Shown here piece after piece: positions 58,781 to 64,000 of a stretch of DNA of 64,000 nucleotides. Every line of letters starts with the position of its first letter. The first letter of the stretch is position 1. Both the position numbers and the translations under genes were made by a program. The notes beneath the pieces are model-generated. The model saw only the letters and a program-made list of their open reading frames with translations. It was not told the origin of the DNA and did not search any database. Source of the DNA: Apteryx mantelli (lineage: Eukaryota; Chordata; Aves; Apterygiformes; Apterygidae); assembly GCF_036417845.1 (NCBI RefSeq), contig NC_089984.1:29795447-29859446 (forward strand). The letters run 5' to 3'.

Positions 58781-60670
58781 AGGCCCGGCCCGGCCCGCGC
58801 CGCAGCCCGGCGGGGGGAGCCCGGCAGGGGGGCGCCCTACGGACGGGCCGCGGGGCAGCGACGCGCCGGGGGGGCGGCCGGGCCGGGGACGGTGGGGCAG
58901 GGGCGTCGGGGCGCCGCGGGAGCTGCCCCACGGGGTCGCCCCCTTGCTCGGCCGGCGAAGCCCCCCCGTCCGGGCGAGCCGCCCCGAAGGATTCGCCCCC
59001 CCCCCCCGAGCTTTTTGGGGTGCCCCGGCACCTTGTCGCGGGGAAGGGGGGGGCGCTGCCCCACGGGGCTTTGCAGCTGTTCCCACCGCAGCCCCCGCTC
59101 CTTGGGACCTCCCAACCCGGAGACGACGGAGGAAAAAAACATAAGACCAGCAGCCTGGAAAGCCACGGAGCTGGATTCGTCGGCGGGCATCCCACGGACA
59201 CACCGCCCGCCCGGGGACGGAGGGGGGCTGGGACCTCCCCGGGCCAGCGGTCCCGCTGCCCGGGACCTCGCCGCCCCCTTCCCAGTCCCGAGGGGTAAAT
59301 AAAGAGGGAGGCGGTGGTCCTGGGGGTGCCCTGCTGCCCCAGCTCAGAGGCCGTAAGGATGCACCTTGCGCAGGACGTAGTCCTTCGAGGGCCGCCCCAC
59401 TCCTAGTCCTTTAACCTTGCAGCATCTTCCTTGGGCTAGGATCAAGGAGAAACTGAGGCCAGGGAGCTGGATGGGGGCACCTGGGCTGAGCGCAGACACC
59501 CCAAACCTCAGCCCAGCACCTGCCTGTCTCCACACAAATCCTTGCCCAAGTTGCCCCGGCAGCGAGGAGAAATGCCACCAGAGGAGCAATCCCACCAGAC
59601 CTGCCCAGGGCCTGGCTGTGGCACTTGTACAGCGCCTTGCACACAGGAGACACCATAACACCTCCGAGCTTGGTCCTGGCTCCCTCCCCGATGGTCCACT
59701 GCCCCCACACCTTACCTCCACTTGGCCAGGACCTGCTCTGCTACAAAGATCCTCTTCCATCACTTCTCGCGTCCCCGGCCTGTCCCGGGGGCCCAGCCAA
59801 GCTCCCTCCTCAGGCTCCCAATGCCTGCGCCAACAGCACCCAAGGGTGCTCTCACAGCCCCGGGGAGCCGGTGCACCCCAGAAAACAGCGGCTGGGTGTG
59901 TCCTGCCTGCCCGCCCCAGCCCCTCATTATGGCTCAGGTTAAAACTATGCCCTGTGCGGAGGCAGGTAATAACGCTCACGTGCCGAGCTAAACACACAGC
60001 GGTGACGGGCTGTGATGACGGGGAGAGTCGTGGGCAGGCCCCAGCCAGCACCCTCCTCCCCACCTACGCTAACCTCCCTGGGCACCCAGGCCAGCCGCTG
60101 TCCCCTTGGCTGCACAGGGTGAGGGACGGGGCAGAGAGGAAAAAGCAGAGACTTCTCCTGGCCAAAGCCCAGGGGACAGGCACGGCCAGGCCTCTGTGCC
60201 AGAGCCCTTCGCACCACCTCCAAGAACAGGAGAGCAAGGGGCTGGTGAAGGTCCTCGGCCAGAACCGACCCAAGGGATGTCCCAGCCCCATCGACCACCT
60301 CTCTCCCTCCCCTAGTTATCTTTGGGGTGGGATGTTCTGTACATCAGCCCAGGGCACACATCCCAGGCAGGAACATCTCTTGGCAAGACGTCCACATAAC
60401 CCTGTCTCTCTGTTTGTCCCCCTCCACCCAGGAGTTCATGGCACCCACCTGGTACCTAGGAAACACAAACAGTCCCCATTTCATTGGGGAAGAAAAGTGC
60501 TGTTGGGGCCCACAGGCAGGAGATTTCAGACGGGTCTGAGCCCTGGGAGCTCCCCGTGGGGCAGACATGCACAGCCTGGCAAGGGCCCCTCAAGGACACT
60601 GCCTCCCTGGCCAGAGTCCCCCTAGCCAAAGGGTGACATGGTCCCAAGCAGCAAAGGACAGCAGCATGGA
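58781..60670. other. Intergenic DNA between LZTS2 5' region and TWNK 3' end
   Basis: The first few hundred bases are CpG-rich; the rest is of moderate GC. No splice-consistent exon of a known family was found. A 402-codon open frame on the plus strand (59,417-60,625) is noted separately. A GAAACTGAGGCC word occurs at about 59,449. Confidence 0.45.
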
Positions 60671-60691
60671 AACAGTACTCAGATTTCTGCT

Positions 60692-60697
60692 TTATTA
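60692..60697 (-). terminator. TWNK: TWNK poly(A) signal
   Basis: AATAAA on the minus strand in the segment AGTTTTAATAAAGCAGAAA, about 1.2 kb after the TWNK stop codon, followed by a GT-containing stretch (GAGTACTGTTTCC). It would give a 3' UTR of about 60,675-61,913. No earlier canonical hexamer was noticed. Confidence 0.6.
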
Positions 60698-61913
60698 AAA
60701 CTATAAGGGGAAAAAAAAGGATTGGACCGAGATCCAACCATGGACTCTCCCTGCCATGGCAAGGACCAGCCAGGTCACAGTATTCACCAATAAACACCTT
60801 GAAAGACGGTCCTTGGGGAAGGACTTGAAAGTCTCTGGACCATCGCTGCACATTCAAAGCCCTGGATGGAAGCAAGGCCAAGAGGAGGGTGGACCACACC
60901 GTGCGCCTGGCTCCAGGGCTGTCCAAAGCCGCTAGTCCAGAGTGGCGGTGCCCCTCTCCAGCCAAGCAAGGCTGCTCCCCTGGGGTTTTACTGCTGGTGA
61001 TGCCCACAGTGGAGATGGGACAGGGTAGACCAGAGAGTCCTGGGGCAAAGGGCAGTAGGCAGAGCTAGCAAGCTGCACATCCCACCCGCTGGCCAGCACA
61101 AGAGGAAGCAAACTCTGCCTTCAACCTGCCACACTTCCATCCTCGCTGTTGCGGCACCACCACCCCAGGGGCGGCAGCTCCCACCTTCACCAGGGTTTCA
61201 CAAGACTCCCAGTGGAGACTATTCAGCTCCGCACACCCCAGGGCAAGGGCCATCCCCAGCATCCCTCTGCATCCTTCTACCACCTCCCACTTGCTGTCCC
61301 CATCCTGGTCAGGACTGAGCACAAGACAGAAGGAGGTCTCTGCAGCCCCTCCATACAGCCCCTCCTGGGGCCCACGATGATGGCCCAGGATTTCGGCCCC
61401 ACAAGTTTAGCAGCACATTAATAAGCTGCTCCAACCCAGAGCCCCAGGGCTGCAGGTTACTGCCCCCAGCCTATTGCCTAGACCATGGCCCACTCCACTC
61501 CCCACATGCTCCCAGCACTCAGAACCAAGATCAAGTGACCAAAATGTGCAAAAACATCCCTCCCAGGACACAAAAAAGTGTCTGCCCTGCAACAGGAGCA
61601 GCTCTGCCAGCAGCAGCATGCAGGGAGCCAGGACCCCCCAGCTCTCCATCCCGGAGCAGCTGGGGAGGCAGCACAGCAGGACAGAGGCTCCTCTTCTCCA
61701 GCAGGAGCTCATTCATCCTCCCACCACAGCCCCCACATCTCCTCCAGAGAGACTGCTTTTGCAGCCAAGAGGTTTCTTTGTGCAGGAGGAAAAAGGACAA
61801 ACAGCAGCATGTTATTGCTGTTCCTGGTGGAGACGGGCTGGCATACCCCAGCCCCGTGCTCCTAGCACCAGCCCCGGTTCCTCCCGACAGACCAAAGAAG
61901 GAATCAGCCGGAC

Positions 61914-64000
61914 TCAAGGCTTCTTGGAAGCCCCCGTGCCTCCAGCTGGAGCTTTCTTGGATACAGGCGCCTTCTCCTCCTTCATCTTCTTCAGCCTGAC
62001 CTTGCTTTTGCCAGAGGAGGAGAAGGTGAGCGAGGCCTTGCTGAAGTCCAGGGGGAAGACGCCTACGTCCCCATCAAAACGGTTCTTGGACACCTGCAGG
62101 TACCGCTTCCCAGGTCCTGTCAGCAGCTTCCGGTCCTGCAGGATGAGGACATTGTCTGCTTCCTGGCTGGCCTGGGAGAAGGATAAAAGTCTCCAGAAGG
62201 ATCCCGCGGATGCAGCCACAGTTGTAGGGCTCAGAAATGTTCATGGGATGTCTGTTTGACTCCTTTGAGCCCCATTACAGGGTGCCTCAGGCCACAGCAT
62301 CTCCAGCTCTTTCCCAGCACCAACCCCCTCCCTCAGTCTGTCTTCCCTTGGGACATCAGAGCACTCTGCCAGGGACAGACAGATTTGAACTGAAGCTACT
62401 ACACCCCCCAAGGAAACAAGGTAAGGGTGAACCCAGCCCAGGATCACACCACAGAGCACAGCAGCGCCCCCAGCCCTCCCTACCCAGGCATGGGCACACA
62501 CACCTCTCTGGGGCCCTGGGGCTTGCCACCCCGCTCCCCAGAGACGCTGAGATCCCAGAGCAGCACGGGGAGGGCCGGGCACGCTCACAAAGCCCCTCCT
62601 GCCCACCACCACAAGGCTGCTCAGCATCATAGCAGAGACTTGAGTGTTCAGGGAGCAAATCCTGGCCCCTCCCTGGCTACTTCATTAACTCACACCACAT
62701 CCCAGTCACGGTCCATCAGCATCAATTAACTGTGCTTAAAGACCCAACAGAGCTTTACCTGGCCCAGGGTTTGCTACCTGTCTGGAGATCTCTCCACCAA
62801 GGCCTGGCCAAATCAGGACTCCAAACATTTCCCTCCTGCAGGTGACAGGGGTCCCGGAGACACCCTGCTCATCACAGCACCTTTCAGGTCCCCAGTGGAG
62901 CGAGGGGGTGGGGTGCTGGCAGGAGTTGGCCATTACTGGCTGATGCAAAACACCCACAAAACACACCCCACCCCATCTCAGGAACTCACTGTGCCTGAGG
63001 GACGTGAAGAGCCGCCCCCAGCCCAGCTCACCTTGGCAGAGCCAAAGATGGAGGCCGTCTGCAGTTCCTTCTCGTCGTCCTCCTTGCGGGGGTGGATGAC
63101 CAATGTGATGTGGCAGGTGTTGTCCGTGGCAAACTTGCGGAAGGCACCAACAATGTAGTCCTGGACAGCGAGCCTGCAACAGCAGTGAGAAGGGCATCAG
63201 GGGCAGGCACCGTTAAGAGGCCGGAAAGATATTCCCTCACTCCCTCTCCCACTGCCAGAAGGACCCAGGAGTCTCAGTGGTTCATACTCTGTGGAGCAGG
63301 CAAAAGGATGGGGAACAACAAGGATCACAACCAGCTCGTCCCTTTCCAGCTCTTCCTCCGCAGGGCAGCAATTGCCCTTCAACAAAATAGGGCTGCTGTG
63401 TTGGACAGGACCGAAAACAAGGAGGACAGGGCCCCTGGTCTGCGTGTGGACTCCTAGACCCTGCCACGACACCCAACACAGCCAGATCCGGAGACAAGGG
63501 CGGCTGGTGAGGGAGGCAGCGGTGGCTGGAAGAAAGTTACCTGTCCACAGAGAGATGCTCATGCCCCATCATGAACTGGAGGTTATCGATGACCACGTGG
63601 GTGATGTCGTACATGTACACGGCATGCTGCATCGTGTCGATCACAGTCCTGGGTGGGGGAACACCAGAATCAGCCGCGTGCAGCAGCAGGGATGGGGGCG
63701 ATGTGGGGAAGAGCCCCGGCTCCCCAGGGCCCTGCAGCACGTGCCACAAGGGGCAAACATCACCAGGGGCCAGTGTGGGCAGCGTGAAGGGGAGAAGGTG
63801 TGGGGCCGTACTTGATGTTCTGCTGGCCGTGGAAGGTCATGAAGTAGAGCGGGAGGTCCTCGAAGCGGTCGGCCCACTCATCGTACTGCTCCAGCTGCTC
63901 CTCCAGGCGCCGGGCCGCGAACTGCGTCAGCATGATCTTGGCCAGGCGGACGTTGCTGATCTCGAAGCTACCCCACAGCGTGCACACTCCCTGCATGCAC
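61914..64000 (-). CDS. TWNK: TWNK (Twinkle), mitochondrial DNA helicase, 3' part of the gene
   Basis: The gene runs off the window edge. Four coding segments are present: 63812-64000 (partial), 63541-63648, 63032-63173 and 61914-62171. All phases join. They encode the C-terminal half of the RecA-like helicase domain: [40 protein letters not shown], the Walker-B-like [34 protein letters not shown], and [14 protein letters not shown] through [18 protein letters not shown] Lys-rich tail follows ([16 protein letters not shown]) and ends GASKKP. Twinkle is the hexameric 5'-3' helicase of the mtDNA replisome, working with POLG and mtSSB in the matrix. The tail appears shorter than recalled mammalian Twinkle. 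The primase-like half and the usual divergent neighbour MRPL43 would lie beyond position 64,000. Confidence 0.96.

Noticed and set aside
1-64000. Endogenous retrovirus, LTR or Polinton-like element
   Set aside because: No capsid, polymerase or envelope-like frame and no paired long terminal repeats were recognised anywhere in the window.
1-64000. tRNA, rRNA, microRNA or CRISPR-type features
   Set aside because: No cloverleaf, rRNA core or spacer-repeat layout was seen by eye. The tandem arrays have no unique spacers.

Overview
This looks like vertebrate nuclear DNA, most likely from a bird. It carries multi-exon genes with GT/AG introns and vertebrate-type proteins. The region is very GC-rich with short introns and almost no interspersed repeats; one CR1-like LINE fragment was recognised. 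The gene order KAZALD1 - SFXN3 - PDZD7 - LZTS2 - TWNK matches, from memory, the human 10q24.31 block that lies beside TLX1. The species cannot be fixed from sequence alone, and a non-avian archosaur is a less likely alternative.

Layout. Positions 1-17,780 are intergenic, on the side where TLX1 is expected. No exon was found there. The stretch holds AT-rich, TAAT-rich islands that look like developmental enhancers, and a CpG-rich block near 16.1-18.2 kb. KAZALD1 (minus, 19.0-24.8 kb, with a probable untranslated first exon near 26.1 kb) is complete. Positions 26.3-33.9 kb are intergenic, with three more enhancer-like islands, the strongest at 32.4-32.7 kb. SFXN3 (minus, 34.9-37.9 kb) is complete and is divided head-to-head from PDZD7 (plus, 40.2-47.1 kb) by about 1 kb of CpG-rich promoter DNA. 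PDZD7 is complete in 16 coding exons, but exon 14 contains one apparent reading-frame slip in a C-rich run. LZTS2 (minus, 48.3-51.7 kb coding) is tail-to-tail with PDZD7. Its long 5' region (51.7-58.8 kb) contains two minisatellites. TWNK (minus, 61.9 kb to the window edge) is represented by its last four coding segments.

The genes do not form one pathway. SFXN3 and TWNK act in mitochondria (serine/one-carbon transport; mtDNA helicase). KAZALD1 is secreted. PDZD7 is a hair-cell ankle-link scaffold. LZTS2 is a coiled-coil cytoskeletal and beta-catenin regulator. Their linkage is best read as conserved vertebrate synteny, possibly held together by long-range regulatory DNA.

All exon boundaries were placed by eye from splice signals, codon phase and recalled protein families. 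Every exon chain keeps phase, except the flagged PDZD7 exon. Conservation of the enhancer-like islands could not be tested here.
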